Source: Xanthobacteraceae bacterium 501b | GTDB lineage: Bacteria > Pseudomonadota > Alphaproteobacteria > Rhizobiales > Xanthobacteraceae | Reading direction: 5' to 3' | Length of the DNA stretch: 64,000 nt | NCBI GenBank assembly: GCA_000378025.1 | Contig: KB899087.1 | Span: forward strand, 1,178,001-1,242,000 | Part shown: positions 41,393 to 50,748 of the stretch, in pieces | How the letters are laid out: the number at the start of each line of letters is the position of its first letter | How positions within the stretch are numbered: the first letter of the stretch is position 1 | Position numbers and translations under genes: made by a program | The notes under the pieces: model-generated | What the model was told of the DNA's origin: nothing | The model's input: only the letters and a program-made list of their open reading frames with translations | The model's database searches: none

Positions 41393-43151
41393 GGTTCGCA
41401 CCCTCGCCTATGCCGGCCGCGACGGCGCCCTCGCGCAGGTTGCCTATCGCCGCGCCGGCGTGGTGGGCGCGCCTGTTGTGGTGCTGATCCATGGCGTCGG
41501 CATGGCGAGCGAGGTGTGGGGCCCGCAGATCGCGGCGCTGGCCGAGGGCCATGACGTGATCGCGCTCGACATGCCCGGCCATGGCGGCTCCAGCCTGCCG
41601 CCGGCAGACGCACGCCTCTCCGACTATGCCGATCACGTCATCGCCCTGATGGATGGGCTGGGCCTGGCCTCGGCCGCGCTGGTCGGCCATTCCATGGGCG
41701 CGCTGGTGGCGCTGGAGACGGCGCTGGCGCATCCTGCCCGGGTGCGCGCCGTCGCCGCGCTCAACGCCGTTTTCTGCCGCACGCCGGAACAGCGCGCCAT
41801 CGTCACCGCCCGCGCCGGCGCGCTGGACGCGGAAGGCCGGGCCGCCTCGCACGCCGCCGCCGTCGCCCGCTGGTTCGGCGCGCCGGTGCCGCCGGAACTG
41901 GAGGCGAGCGCGGCGCAGGTGACGGCGCTCCTCGCGGCGGGTGATCCGGTCGGCTATGCCCGCACCTATGCGCTGTTCGCCGCCTCCGACGCCGCCCATC
42001 GCGACCGGCTCTCCAGCCTCGCCCTGCCGGCTTTGTTCATGACCGCCGATGGCGACGGCAATTCGACCCCCGCCATGTCGCAGGCGATGGCCATGCTGGC
42101 CCCGCAGGGCCGCGCCGAGGTGCTGGCAGGCGCCCGCCACATGATGACGCTGACCCACCCGGACGCCGTGAACGCACGGCTTCTCACCTTCATCGATGCA
42201 TCGGCCGCGCCCTTCGACGCAAAAGCCTTCCGCCAAGCGCTCGGTGCCTTCCTCACCGGCGTCACGGTCGTGACGACGCGCAACGCGGCCGGCGAGATGC
42301 GCGGCTTCACCGCCAATTCCTTCTCCTCCGTCTCGCTCGATCCCCCGCTCATCCTGGTGTGCCTGGCGAAAACCGCGTCGAGCTTCCCGGTGTTCTCAGC
42401 GGCGGAAAACTTCGCCGTCTCGGTTCTGGCGGCGGAGCAGAAGGACGTTTCGGCCCTGTTCGCCTCCAAGTCGCCGGACAAGTTTTCCGGCGCGCCCTGG
42501 CAGCTCGGCCCGGCCGGCAGCCCGGTCATCTCAGGCGCGGCGGCGTGGTTCGATTGCCGCAGGCACGAGGTGGTGGAAGCCGGCGACCATGTGATCCTGA
42601 TCGGCCATGTCAGCGGCTTCGGCACGCGCGATGTCGCCCCGCTCGGCTATTGCCGCGGCGCCTATGTCGATGTCTCGCTCGGCCAGCAGGCGCTGGCCAA
42701 GCGCGACGAGCCGGCCCGCGTCGGCGCCCTTCTGGAACAGGACGGCGCGCTGCTGCTGGTCGAGGACGGCACGGGCGGGCTCGACCTTCCCGCCGGCACC
42801 TGCCTGGAGTCGGCCACCAATCCGCGCAGCCTGCGGGGCGCGCTGGCCCGGCTCGGCGTCGAGGGCCGGCTCGGCTTCCTGTTCGCGGTGTTCGAGACCC
42901 CGGGCGAAGGCTCGGCCCCGCCCACGGTCTCGATCTATTATCGCGGCGGATATGAAGGCACGCCGCGCCCGGAGGCCGGTGCCCGCCTCGTGCCGCTGGA
43001 GGCGGTCGACCTCGCCCGCCTGCCGGACGAGGCCACCCGCTCCATGCTGGCGCGCTATCTGCGCGAGCGGCGCGAGGATGCGTTCGGTATCTATGTCGGC
43101 GATGCCGAGCGCGGTCAGATTCACCCGCTCGCCGCCGCCCCCCACGGCTGA
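41385..43151 (+). CDS. Fusion: alpha/beta hydrolase + flavin reductase + Nudix-like domain
   Basis: A 588-residue single frame with three parts. Residues 1-272 form an alpha/beta hydrolase (oxyanion region LIHGVGMAS, nucleophile S103 in GHSMGA, acid near D222, H252 in GARHMM). Residues 278-432 form a flavin reductase of the split-barrel FMN type (FRQALGAFLTGVTVVTTRN, NSFSSVSLDPPLILVCL). Residues 440-575 look Nudix-like (GALLEQDGALLLVEDGTGG, LDLPAGTCLES) but the Nudix box is poor. The order echoes RutD and RutF of pyrimidine catabolism, here joined. The reductase would feed FMNH2 to the monooxygenase encoded next. The frame is clean across both joints, so this is a true fusion. Confidence 0.85.
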   Translation: MAEVRTLAYAGRDGALAQVAYRRAGVVGAPVVVLIHGVGMASEVWGPQIAALAEGHDVIALDMPGHGGSSLPPADARLSDYADHVIALMDGLGLASAALVGHSMGALVALETALAHPARVRAVAALNAVFCRTPEQRAIVTARAGALDAEGRAASHAAAVARWFGAPVPPELEASAAQVTALLAAGDPVGYARTYALFAASDAAHRDRLSSLALPALFMTADGDGNSTPAMSQAMAMLAPQGRAEVLAGARHMMTLTHPDAVNARLLTFIDASAAPFDAKAFRQALGAFLTGVTVVTTRNAAGEMRGFTANSFSSVSLDPPLILVCLAKTASSFPVFSAAENFAVSVLAAEQKDVSALFASKSPDKFSGAPWQLGPAGSPVISGAAAWFDCRRHEVVEAGDHVILIGHVSGFGTRDVAPLGYCRGAYVDVSLGQQALAKRDEPARVGALLEQDGALLLVEDGTGGLDLPAGTCLESATNPRSLRGALARLGVEGRLGFLFAVFETPGEGSAPPTVSIYYRGGYEGTPRPEAGARLVPLEAVDLARLPDEATRSMLARYLRERREDAFGIYVGDAERGQIHPLAAAPHG

Positions 43152-43173
43152 GACCAGAACCGGGATCACCCTC

Positions 43174-44211
43174 ATGAAGTTCTCCCTTTTCGTCCATATG
43201 GAGCGCACCGATCCCGCCATTCCCCATGCGAGGCTGTTCGCCGAGCTGGAGGAGCTGGCGCTCACCGCCGAGGGCGCGGGCTTCGAGACGGTGTGGATCG
43301 GCGAGCACCACGCGATGGACTTCACCATCGCCCCCAACCCCTTCATCCAGCTCGCCCATCTCGCGGCGAAGACCAAGACCATCCGCCTCGGCACCGGCAA
43401 TGTGATCGCCCCGTTCTGGCACCCGATCCGGCTGGCCGGCGAGGCGGCGATGATGGACATCGCCTGCGAGGGCCGGCTCGATCTCGGCGTGGCGCGCGGC
43501 GCCTACAGCTTTGAATATGAGCGCCTGCTGCCCGGCCTCGACGCCATGGGCGCCGGGCTGCGCATGCGCGAGCTGGTGCCGGCGGTGCAGAAGCTGTGGG
43601 AGGGCGACTATGCCCATGAGGGCCAGTTCTGGAGCTTCCCCACCTCCACCGCCTCGCCGCTGCCGGTGCAGGAAGGCGGCCCGCCGATCTGGATCGCCGC
43701 GCGGGACCCCAACAGCCACGCCTTTGCCGTCGCCAATGGCTGCAATGTGCAGGTGACGCCGCTCGCCTCAGGCGATGGCGAGGTGGTGAGCCTGATGGAG
43801 CGCTTCAACACCGCCGTCGCCGACCACAAGCAGGTGCCGCGCCCGAAGATCATGCTGCTGCAGCACTGTTTTGTGGCGGAGTCGCCTGCTGAGGCCGACC
43901 AACTCGCGGACGATCTTTCCGCCTGGTACGGGCTGTTCGGCGCCTGGTTCGCCAATAAGCGGCCGATCCATCAGGCGATCATGGCGCCGCTGTCCCCGGA
44001 AGAGCGGGCCGCCGTCCCGCACTTCGCCCCGGAGGTCGTGCGCAAGAATCTCGTCATCGGCGAGCCCGAGGAGGTGATCGCCCGGCTGAAGGGTTATGAG
44101 GCGCTCGGCTTCGACCAGTTCGCGCTGTGGATCGACGCCGGCATCAGCCATCAGCGCAAGGCGAAGTCGCTGGACCGCTTCATCCGCCACGTCCTGCCGG
44201 CTTTCGCGTGA
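43174..44211 (+). CDS. Luciferase-like flavin-dependent monooxygenase
   Basis: A 345-residue class C flavin monooxygenase (bacterial luciferase TIM-barrel): MKFSLFVHMERTD at the start, the family motif GFETVWIGEHH (residues 37-47), then NPFIQLAHLAAKTKTIRLGT and RLDLGVARGAYSFEYE. It needs reduced FMN, presumably from the fusion protein upstream, and would insert oxygen into or next to a C-N or C=O bond of the imported substrate. It is of the same superfamily as RutA but shorter and not a close match. It starts 22 bases after the fusion gene. Confidence 0.88.
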   Translation: MKFSLFVHMERTDPAIPHARLFAELEELALTAEGAGFETVWIGEHHAMDFTIAPNPFIQLAHLAAKTKTIRLGTGNVIAPFWHPIRLAGEAAMMDIACEGRLDLGVARGAYSFEYERLLPGLDAMGAGLRMRELVPAVQKLWEGDYAHEGQFWSFPTSTASPLPVQEGGPPIWIAARDPNSHAFAVANGCNVQVTPLASGDGEVVSLMERFNTAVADHKQVPRPKIMLLQHCFVAESPAEADQLADDLSAWYGLFGAWFANKRPIHQAIMAPLSPEERAAVPHFAPEVVRKNLVIGEPEEVIARLKGYEALGFDQFALWIDAGISHQRKAKSLDRFIRHVLPAFA

Positions 44212-44221
44212 GGGTGAGCCG

Positions 44222-45703
44222 ATGACCGCCCTGCGCGACGATTTCCGGCTCTATATCGACGGCGCCTTCGTCACCGGCGGGGCGAGTTTCGAGAGCCTCG
44301 ATCCCTCCACCGGCCAGCCCTGGGCGGTGATGCCGGCCGCCACCAGCGCCGACGTGAACCGCGCGGTGGAAGCCGCCTACCGCGCTTTTGACGCGCCGGA
44401 ATGGGCAAACCTCACCGCCACCGCGCGCGGCAAGCTCTTGATGCGGCTCGGCGATCTCGTCGCCGCGCATGCGCAGGAACTGGCGGAGCTGGAGACCCGC
44501 GACACCGGCAAGATCATCCGCGAGACGCGGGCGCAGATCGGCTATGTCGCGGAGTATTATCGCTATTTCGGCGGCCTCGCCGACAAGGTCGAGGGCGCCC
44601 ATCTGCCCGTCGACAAGCCGGATATGGAAGCCTGGCTGCGGCGCGAGCCGATCGGCGTCGTCGCCGCCGTGGTGCCGTGGAACTCGCAGCTCTTCCTCTC
44701 GGCGGTAAAGCTCGGCCCGGCGCTGGCGGCGGGTTGCACCGTGGTGCTGAAAGCCTCCGAGGAAGGCCCCGCCCCGCTGCTCGCCTTCGCCCGGCTGGTG
44801 CATGAGGCGGGCTTTCCCCCCGGCGTGGTCAACATAATCACCGGCTTCGGCGAGGAATGCGGCAAGACGCTCACCGCGCACCGGCTCGTCTCCCGCGTCG
44901 CCTTCACCGGCGGCCCGGCGACCGCGCGCCATGTGGTGCGCAACACGGCGGAAAACCTCGCTTTCACGACGCTGGAACTCGGCGGCAAGTCGCCGGTGCT
45001 GGTGTTCGCCGATGCCGATCTGGAGAGCGCCGCCAATGCGGTGGTGGCCGGCATTTTTGCGGCCTCCGGCCAGAGCTGCGTCGCCGGCTCCCGCCTCTTC
45101 GTCGAGGAGAGCGTGCGCGAGAAGCTGCTGGCCATCCTCATTGAGAAGGCCCGCCGCATCCGCATCGGCGACCCGCAGGACCCGGCGACCGAGATGGGCC
45201 CGCTCGCCACCGCTCGCCAGCGCGCCCATATCGAACAGGTCGTCGCCGCCAGCCTCGCGGCGGGGGCCACCCTCGTCACCGGCGGCACGCGGGCGGAGGG
45301 GTTTGCCTCGGGCAATTACTACGCCCCCACCATCCTCGCCTGCGCCGGCAATGAAGTGCCCTGCGCGGCGGAGGAGCTGTTCGGCCCGGTGCTCAGCGTC
45401 ATCAGCTTCGAGGGCGAGGTGGACGCGCTCAGTAAAGCCAATGACAGCCCGTTCGGCCTCGCCGCCGGCGTGTTCACCCGCGATCTCACCCGCGCCCATA
45501 GGCTGATCCGAAAGCTGCGCGCCGGCATCGTCTGGGTCAACACCTACCGCGCGGTCTCGCCCATCGTGCCCTTCGGCGGCTATGGCCTGTCCGGCCTCGG
45601 GCGCGAGGGCGGGGCGGAATCGATCCGCGACTACACCCGCACCAAATCGGTCTGGCTGCGCACATCAGACGAGCCGATCGCCGATCCCTTCGTGATGCGC
45701 TGA
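44222..45703 (+). CDS. NAD-dependent aldehyde dehydrogenase
   Basis: A 493-residue aldehyde dehydrogenase with VVPWNSQLFLSAVKLGPALA, the Glu motif LELGGKSPV and the catalytic Cys in ASGQSCVAGS. It resembles betaine or aminoaldehyde dehydrogenases in overall pattern, including WVNTYRAVSPIVPFGG near the C-terminus. In this operon it would oxidise the aldehyde released by the monooxygenase and hydrolase. The ATG at 44222 has GAGGGTGAG close upstream, ten bases after the monooxygenase stop. Confidence 0.9.
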   Translation: MTALRDDFRLYIDGAFVTGGASFESLDPSTGQPWAVMPAATSADVNRAVEAAYRAFDAPEWANLTATARGKLLMRLGDLVAAHAQELAELETRDTGKIIRETRAQIGYVAEYYRYFGGLADKVEGAHLPVDKPDMEAWLRREPIGVVAAVVPWNSQLFLSAVKLGPALAAGCTVVLKASEEGPAPLLAFARLVHEAGFPPGVVNIITGFGEECGKTLTAHRLVSRVAFTGGPATARHVVRNTAENLAFTTLELGGKSPVLVFADADLESAANAVVAGIFAASGQSCVAGSRLFVEESVREKLLAILIEKARRIRIGDPQDPATEMGPLATARQRAHIEQVVAASLAAGATLVTGGTRAEGFASGNYYAPTILACAGNEVPCAAEELFGPVLSVISFEGEVDALSKANDSPFGLAAGVFTRDLTRAHRLIRKLRAGIVWVNTYRAVSPIVPFGGYGLSGLGREGGAESIRDYTRTKSVWLRTSDEPIADPFVMR

Positions 45704-45712
45704 GGCCAAGCC

Positions 45713-46027
45713 ATGCTCTACGAGATGCGTACCTACCGCCTGAAGACCGGCGCCGTCCCGGCCTATGTGAAGCTGGTGGCCGAGGAAGGCATCGCTTTGC
45801 AGAAGAGCCATCTCGGCCAGTTGGTCGGCTATTTCACCAGCGAGATCGGTCCGCTGAACGAGATCGTCCACATCTGGGCCTATGCCAGCCTGGATGACCG
45901 CGCCGCCCGCCGCGCGCGGCTGAACGCCGATCCCGCCTGGCTCGCCTTCCTGCCGAAGATCCAGGCGCTGATCGAGACCATGGAGAACAAGATTCTCCTG
46001 CCCACCGCCTTCTCGCCGCTGGACTGA
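45713..46027 (+). CDS. NIPSNAP-family protein
   Basis: A 104-residue protein of the NIPSNAP family, which has a dimeric ferredoxin-like alpha-beta barrel. The start MLYEMRTYRLKTGAVPAYV and the segment IVHIWAYASLDDRAARRARL are typical. Its biochemical role is unknown; small NIPSNAP proteins appear in many catabolic operons and may be isomerases or sequestering proteins for reactive intermediates. It begins nine bases after the aldehyde dehydrogenase stop. Confidence 0.88.
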   Translation: MLYEMRTYRLKTGAVPAYVKLVAEEGIALQKSHLGQLVGYFTSEIGPLNEIVHIWAYASLDDRAARRARLNADPAWLAFLPKIQALIETMENKILLPTAFSPLD

Positions 46028-46127
46028 CGGAGGGGAGCCTTGAGGCCCCGCTCCTCGCCGCGACGCAAAAAGTCCGAGCGCCCAACGCGCCGCCTTCCAC
46101 ACCGAACGCCAACCAAAGGGGACTATC

Positions 46128-47156
46128 ATGTCGCGCACATCACGAGCCCTCGGGGTCGCCGCCCTCGCCCTCGCCGCCGGCCTCGCCGGCGCCGCCATGG
46201 CGCAGTCGGGCTCCATCGTCTTCACCAGCTGGGGCGGCACCACCCAGGACGCCCAGAAGAAGAGCTGGGCCGTGCCCTTCACCAAGGAAACCGGCATCAC
46301 TGTCAAGCAGGATGGCCCGACCGACTATGGCAAGCTGAAAGCCATGGTCGAGAGCGGCAACGTCTCCTGGGACGTGGTGGATGTGGAAGCCGATTTCGCC
46401 GCCGCCGCCGCCAAGGACGGGCTGATCGAGCCGATCGACTTTTCCATCGTCAAGCGCGACGAGATCGACCCGCGCTTCGTCACCGACCATGCGGTCGGCA
46501 GCTTCTATTATTCCTTCGTGCTCGGCTTCAACCCGGCGAGCCTGAAGGGCAAGGCGCCGAAGAGCTGGGCGGATGTGTTCGACACCAAGGCCTTCCCCGG
46601 CAAGCGCACCTTCTACAAATGGTCGGCGCCGGGCGTGCTGGAGATCGCCCTGCTGGCGGACGGCGTGGCCGCCGACAAGCTCTACCCGCTCGACCTCGAC
46701 CGCGCCTTCAAGAAGCTCGACAGCATCAAGAAGGACATTGTCTGGTGGGGCACCGGCGCGCAGTCGCAGCAGCTGCTCGCCTCCGGCGAGGCGCCGATCG
46801 GCCAGTTCTGGAACGGGCGCATCTTCGCGCTGCAGCAGAGCGGCGAGAAGGTCGACCTGTCCTGGGAGCAGAACCTGACCGCCGCCGACATGCTGGTCGT
46901 GCCCAAGGGCGCGAAGAACAAGGAAGCGGCGATGAAGTTCATCGCCGAGGCGACCAGCCCGGAAGGGCAGGCGAGCTTCGCCACCGAGAGCGGCTATGCG
47001 CCGGTCAATGTGAAGTCCGCCGCGCTGATGCCGAAGGACGTCGCCGCTAACCTGCCCGACCAGCACACCGGCTCGCAGATCAATCTCGACATGGGCTACT
47101 GGGCCGCCCATCGCGACGAGATCGGCAAGCGCTGGTACGCCTGGCAGGCGGAGTGA
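46128..47156 (+). CDS. Polyamine-type ABC transporter binding protein (PotD-like)
   Basis: A 342-residue periplasmic binding protein with a signal peptide ending GAAMAQS and a PotD/PotF-like fold: SIVFTSWGGTTQDAQKKSWA, KPMVESGNVSWDVVDVEAD-like segment, and GTGAQSQQLLASGEAPIGQFWNG cut short here. It should bind a small cationic or amino compound such as a polyamine or an opine-like molecule. AAAGGGGA precedes the ATG. A 15-pair hairpin lies between it and the permease genes. Its place in the operon makes it the best clue to the substrate being nitrogenous. Confidence 0.88.
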   Translation: MSRTSRALGVAALALAAGLAGAAMAQSGSIVFTSWGGTTQDAQKKSWAVPFTKETGITVKQDGPTDYGKLKAMVESGNVSWDVVDVEADFAAAAAKDGLIEPIDFSIVKRDEIDPRFVTDHAVGSFYYSFVLGFNPASLKGKAPKSWADVFDTKAFPGKRTFYKWSAPGVLEIALLADGVAADKLYPLDLDRAFKKLDSIKKDIVWWGTGAQSQQLLASGEAPIGQFWNGRIFALQQSGEKVDLSWEQNLTAADMLVVPKGAKNKEAAMKFIAEATSPEGQASFATESGYAPVNVKSAALMPKDVAANLPDQHTGSQINLDMGYWAAHRDEIGKRWYAWQAE

Positions 47157-47245
47157 CCGGGAGTTCCCGGCACGCCGGCGACCGGTAAGTCGCGCTGGCG
47201 CGCGCCGCACGACATCTGCCCGTCCGCGCTTCCCACGGAGGAGAG

Positions 47246-47285
47246 CGCGACCGGGTGCGGAGGCGGGGCGCCGCACCCGGTCGCG
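47246..47285 (+). other. Strong hairpin after the PotD-like gene
   Basis: CGCGACCGGGTGCGG (47246-47260) pairs without a mismatch with 47271-47285 around a ten-base loop: 15 pairs, the strongest hairpin I found. A weak T-rich stretch (CTCTTT) begins six bases later. It could be a partial terminator or an mRNA 3' end protector for the binding-protein message. Confidence 0.65.
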
Positions 47286-47357
47286 TTGGCCTCTTTGGCC
47301 TCATCGGCCTGATCGTCCACCTCACTGCACTCATCGAACCGCCGTGATCGAGCCCTC

Positions 47358-48233
47358 ATGACCGTGACCGACGTGCCGATTGCCACCCCCTCACCCGTCC
47401 TCGCCGCCAGCCGGCGGCGGGGCCGGGGCTTCGCGCCTGTCCTGCCGGCGCTCGCTCTGGTTGTGGTGGTGTTCGTGATTCCGGTGCTGGCCCTGCTGCT
47501 GCGCAGCGTGCTGGAACCCGAGCCGGGGCTGCAGAACTACGCCGCCTTTTTCGCCTCGACGACCTATCTCAAAGTGCTGGGCAACACCTTCCTGGTCGCG
47601 GGAACGGTGACGATCGCGACGGTTCTCCTTGGTTTTCCAGTGGCTTGGTTCCTGGCGATCGCGCCGTCTTTCTGGTCACGACTGCTGTTCGCCATCGTCA
47701 TCCTGTCGATGTGGACCAACCTTCTCGCCCGCACCTATGCCTGGATGGTGCTGCTCCAGCGGACCGGCATCATCAACCGCACGCTGATGGATCTCGGCCT
47801 GATTTCCGAGCCGCTGCCGCTGATCAACAATCTGGCCGGCGTTACCATCGGCATGACCTACATCATGCTGCCCTTCATGATCCTGCCGCTGCACGCCACC
47901 ATCCGTTCCATCGACCCCGCCATTTTCCAGGCCGCCGCCCTCTGCGGCGCCAGCCGCTGGCAGGCTTTCACCCGCGTCATGCTCCCCCTCACCGCCTCCG
48001 GCATCGCCGCCGGCGCGCTGATGGTCTTCGTCATGTCGCTCGGCTATTTCATCACCCCGGCCCTGCTTGGCGGCACCTCGAACATGATGCTGGCGGAGCT
48101 GATAGCCCAGCTGGTGCAATCGCTGCTCGACTGGGGTCTGGCGGGGGCGGCGGCGCTGGTGCTGCTGGTGATCACGCTCGCCATCTACATGGTGCAGCTA
48201 CGCTTTTTCGGCTTCGGCCAGGCGAGGAGCTAG
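47358..48233 (+). CDS. ABC transporter permease (PotB-like)
   Basis: A 291-residue inner-membrane permease with six predicted helices after a charged N-terminus, and the EAA loop AALCGASRWQAFTRVMLP (about residues 193-210) that contacts the ATPase. It belongs to the polyamine/opine importer group. The gene follows the hairpin and a 200-base gap after the binding-protein gene and is six bases from the second permease gene. Confidence 0.9.
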   Translation: MTVTDVPIATPSPVLAASRRRGRGFAPVLPALALVVVVFVIPVLALLLRSVLEPEPGLQNYAAFFASTTYLKVLGNTFLVAGTVTIATVLLGFPVAWFLAIAPSFWSRLLFAIVILSMWTNLLARTYAWMVLLQRTGIINRTLMDLGLISEPLPLINNLAGVTIGMTYIMLPFMILPLHATIRSIDPAIFQAAALCGASRWQAFTRVMLPLTASGIAAGALMVFVMSLGYFITPALLGGTSNMMLAELIAQLVQSLLDWGLAGAAALVLLVITLAIYMVQLRFFGFGQARS

Positions 48234-48239
48234 CGCGCC

Positions 48240-49040
48240 ATGCTGCTTGATTTCGCCCGTCTCGGCCCCTGGCGGGTCGCCCTGATCGCCATCGCCCTGC
48301 TGGTCGGGGCCTATCTGCTGCTGCCGATCCTGCTGATCGTCGCCTTGTCCTTCGGCTCCTCGCAATGGTTGCAATTCCCGCCGCCCGGCTGGACGCTGCG
48401 CTGGTATGAGGACCTGTTCGAGGATCCCGAATGGATCGCCTCCTTCCTCACCAGCTTCCAGATCGCGGTGGTGGTGACGGTGCTGTCGGTGCTGATCGGA
48501 CTGATGGCCTCCTTCGGCCTGACGCGCGGCACGTTTCGCGGCCGGCAGGCGCTGCGGGCGTTGTTCCTGACCCCGATGATCCTGCCGGTGGTGGTGCTCG
48601 CGGTCGCGCTCTACGCCTTCTTCCTGCGGCTGCATCTCAACGGCACGTTTCTGGGCTTTGTTTTGGCGCATCTGGTGATCGCCCTGCCCTTCTCAATCAT
48701 CGCGATTTCCAATGCGCTGGAACGGTTTGACCGCGATATCGAGACCGCCGCCATCGTCTGCGGCGCGAGCCCGCTGGAAGCCAAGATCCGAGTCACCCTG
48801 CCGGGCATCCGGCTGGGTCTGGTGAGCGCGGCGATCTTTTCCTTCCTCGCCTCCTGGGACGAGGTGGTGATCGCCATCTTCATGGCGAGCCCCGATCTCC
48901 AGACCCTGCCCGTGCGGATCTTCGGCACGCTGCGCCAGGATCTCTCGCCTGTTATCGCCGCGGTTTCGACGCTGCTGATCGCCCTGACCGCGGCCCTCAT
49001 GGCGCTTGCCGCCTTCTTCCGCAAGGACGCCCGCTCATGA
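48240..49040 (+). CDS. ABC transporter permease (PotC-like)
   Basis: A 266-residue permease with six helices and the EAA loop AAIVCGASPLEAKIRVTLPG (about residues 170-189). The stretch SSQWLQFPPPGWTLRWYEDL after the first helix is typical of PotC-group proteins. It pairs with the preceding permease. Its last four bases overlap the ATPase gene. Confidence 0.9.
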   Translation: MLLDFARLGPWRVALIAIALLVGAYLLLPILLIVALSFGSSQWLQFPPPGWTLRWYEDLFEDPEWIASFLTSFQIAVVVTVLSVLIGLMASFGLTRGTFRGRQALRALFLTPMILPVVVLAVALYAFFLRLHLNGTFLGFVLAHLVIALPFSIIAISNALERFDRDIETAAIVCGASPLEAKIRVTLPGIRLGLVSAAIFSFLASWDEVVIAIFMASPDLQTLPVRIFGTLRQDLSPVIAAVSTLLIALTAALMALAAFFRKDARS

Positions 49041-50116
49041 CCTTTTTGGAAATAAGCAATATTTCCAAGACGTTCGGCAAGGTTGCCGCCGTCAATGACG
49101 TTTCGCTTGAGATCGCGCGCGGCGAGTTCGTCACTTTTCTCGGGCCCTCCGGCTCGGGCAAGAGCACGACGCTCTACATGATCGCCGGCTTCTTCGAGCC
49201 GACGGGCGGCGATGTGCGGCTGGAGGGGCGCAGCATCCTCGCCGAGCCCTCGAACAAGCGGAACATCGGCATGGTGTTCCAGCGCTACACGCTGTTCCCG
49301 CACCTCTCCGTCGCCGAGAACGTCGCCTTCCCCCTGCGCGTGCGCCGGTGGCCGGCGGCCAAGATCGCCCGCAAGGTCGAGGAGATGCTGGCGCTGGTGC
49401 GGCTGGAGACCTTCGCCGACCGGATGCCGGCCCAGCTCTCCGGCGGCCAGCAGCAGCGTGTCGCGCTGGCCCGGGCGCTCGCCTACAACCCACCGTTGCT
49501 GTTGATGGACGAGCCGCTCTCGGCGCTCGACAAGAAACTGCGGGAGGAAATCCAGGACGAGATCCGCCGCATCCACCGTCAGACCGGCGTGACCATCCTC
49601 TATGTCACCCACGACCAGGAAGAAGCGCTGAGTCTTTCCGATCGCATTGCCCTGTTCAACCAGGGCCGCATCGAACAACTCGGCAAAGGCCGGGAACTCT
49701 ACGACGCGCCGCGCACGCGCTTTGTCGCTGATTTCATTGGTCATTCCAACTTCATCGACTGCACCATCACCCGCAGCGAAGGCGAGAGCGCCGACATCGT
49801 GCTGCCGGATGGCGGAACCCTGAGCGGCATCTCCCTGCACGGCGCCGCCGTCGCCGGTGCCCGCGCCGGGCTGATGATCCGCCCCGACCGCCTGCACCTT
49901 TCGGCTCTCGGGAAGCCGGCGGGACCGGGTATCGACGCCGTCCTCTCCGACGCGACCTTTATCGGCGAGACCTACCATTTTGTTTTCGCCACCGGCTGGG
50001 GCGCCAGCGTCAATGTGCGAATTCCCGCCAGCCGTGTGCGACCGGACGACGTCACCATCGGCGCCCGCATGCGGTTGCACTGGGAGGCGGCGGACGCACG
50101 ACTTTTCAGTCAGTGA
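49037..50116 (+). CDS. ABC transporter ATPase (PotA-like)
   Basis: A 359-residue ATPase with Walker [10 protein letters not shown] (about residues 35-43), signature LSGGQQQR, Walker [13 protein letters not shown], switch His in [10 protein letters not shown] and a C-terminal TOBE domain (about 280-355). It powers the PotD/B/C-like importer. The gene ends the catabolic operon; the next gene is unrelated and begins 61 bases on. Confidence 0.92.
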   Translation: MTFLEISNISKTFGKVAAVNDVSLEIARGEFVTFLGPSGSGKSTTLYMIAGFFEPTGGDVRLEGRSILAEPSNKRNIGMVFQRYTLFPHLSVAENVAFPLRVRRWPAAKIARKVEEMLALVRLETFADRMPAQLSGGQQQRVALARALAYNPPLLLMDEPLSALDKKLREEIQDEIRRIHRQTGVTILYVTHDQEEALSLSDRIALFNQGRIEQLGKGRELYDAPRTRFVADFIGHSNFIDCTITRSEGESADIVLPDGGTLSGISLHGAAVAGARAGLMIRPDRLHLSALGKPAGPGIDAVLSDATFIGETYHFVFATGWGASVNVRIPASRVRPDDVTIGARMRLHWEAADARLFSQ

Positions 50117-50177
50117 GATTGACGCCCCGGCTGAGCGGGCCATAGCCAGTCCGTTTCGCTCCTGCTATTGCCGGGAC

Positions 50178-50564
50178 ATGACAGCCGAAGAATTTCAGGA
50201 CGCCCTCGAAAAGCTCAACGCGACGCCAGCGCGCATCGCCAAGCTCATCGGCGTCGATATCCGCACGGTGCGCCGCTGGAGCACGGGCGCGAAAGTGATT
50301 CCGGACAGCGTCGCCGCCCAGCTCGGCGCCATTATCGAGGCCGGTGGCCTGCCGTCAGAGGCGGACAGCCAATCACTGCGCAATAATGAACAGGCGGATC
50401 AGCCGGTTTCACGTTTCGTGTGGGTTCAGCGAAGGGATAGCGACCCACATTGGACGGTCGCGGAGCACGACCTTGTTTCCGATGTGTTTTATCTGCCCGG
50501 CCGGGTCGAGCGCTTCGTCGCCGACGAGCTTGTGATCGGCCTGCCGCTAACCGTGCCGGAGTGA
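50178..50564 (+). CDS. Small helix-turn-helix protein
   Basis: A 128-residue protein. Residues 1-55 look like an XRE-type helix-turn-helix (LNATPARIAKLIGVDIRTVR followed by RWSTG and a third helix); residues 75-128 (RFVWVQRRDSDPHWTVAEHD) are beta-rich and I do not recognise them. The first half is built like the compact helix-turn-helix proteins of prophages and plasmids. I chose the ATG at 50178; the frame is open upstream into the ATPase gene but without sense. No operator is obvious. Confidence 0.6.
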   Translation: MTAEEFQDALEKLNATPARIAKLIGVDIRTVRRWSTGAKVIPDSVAAQLGAIIEAGGLPSEADSQSLRNNEQADQPVSRFVWVQRRDSDPHWTVAEHDLVSDVFYLPGRVERFVADELVIGLPLTVPE

Positions 50565-50748
50565 GTGCGGCTGTCTGACCCGATGGATCGGTCAAGGCGG
50601 CAGCTGAGGTCGATGTCGGCTCCTCCGAGGCGTTGTTTGTCGCGTGCGAACCCGCGAAAGGCTTCCTGACCCGGGTCCTGAATGCCGACATTCTCGCGGA
50701 GTATGTCCTGTTCCATCTGGATCGCCTGCCGCGCGAGCGCGTAGCGCG

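Noticed and set aside
49980-50177. Upstream extension of the small helix-turn-helix gene
   Set aside because: It runs into the coding sequence of the ABC ATPase in another frame and adds no domain.
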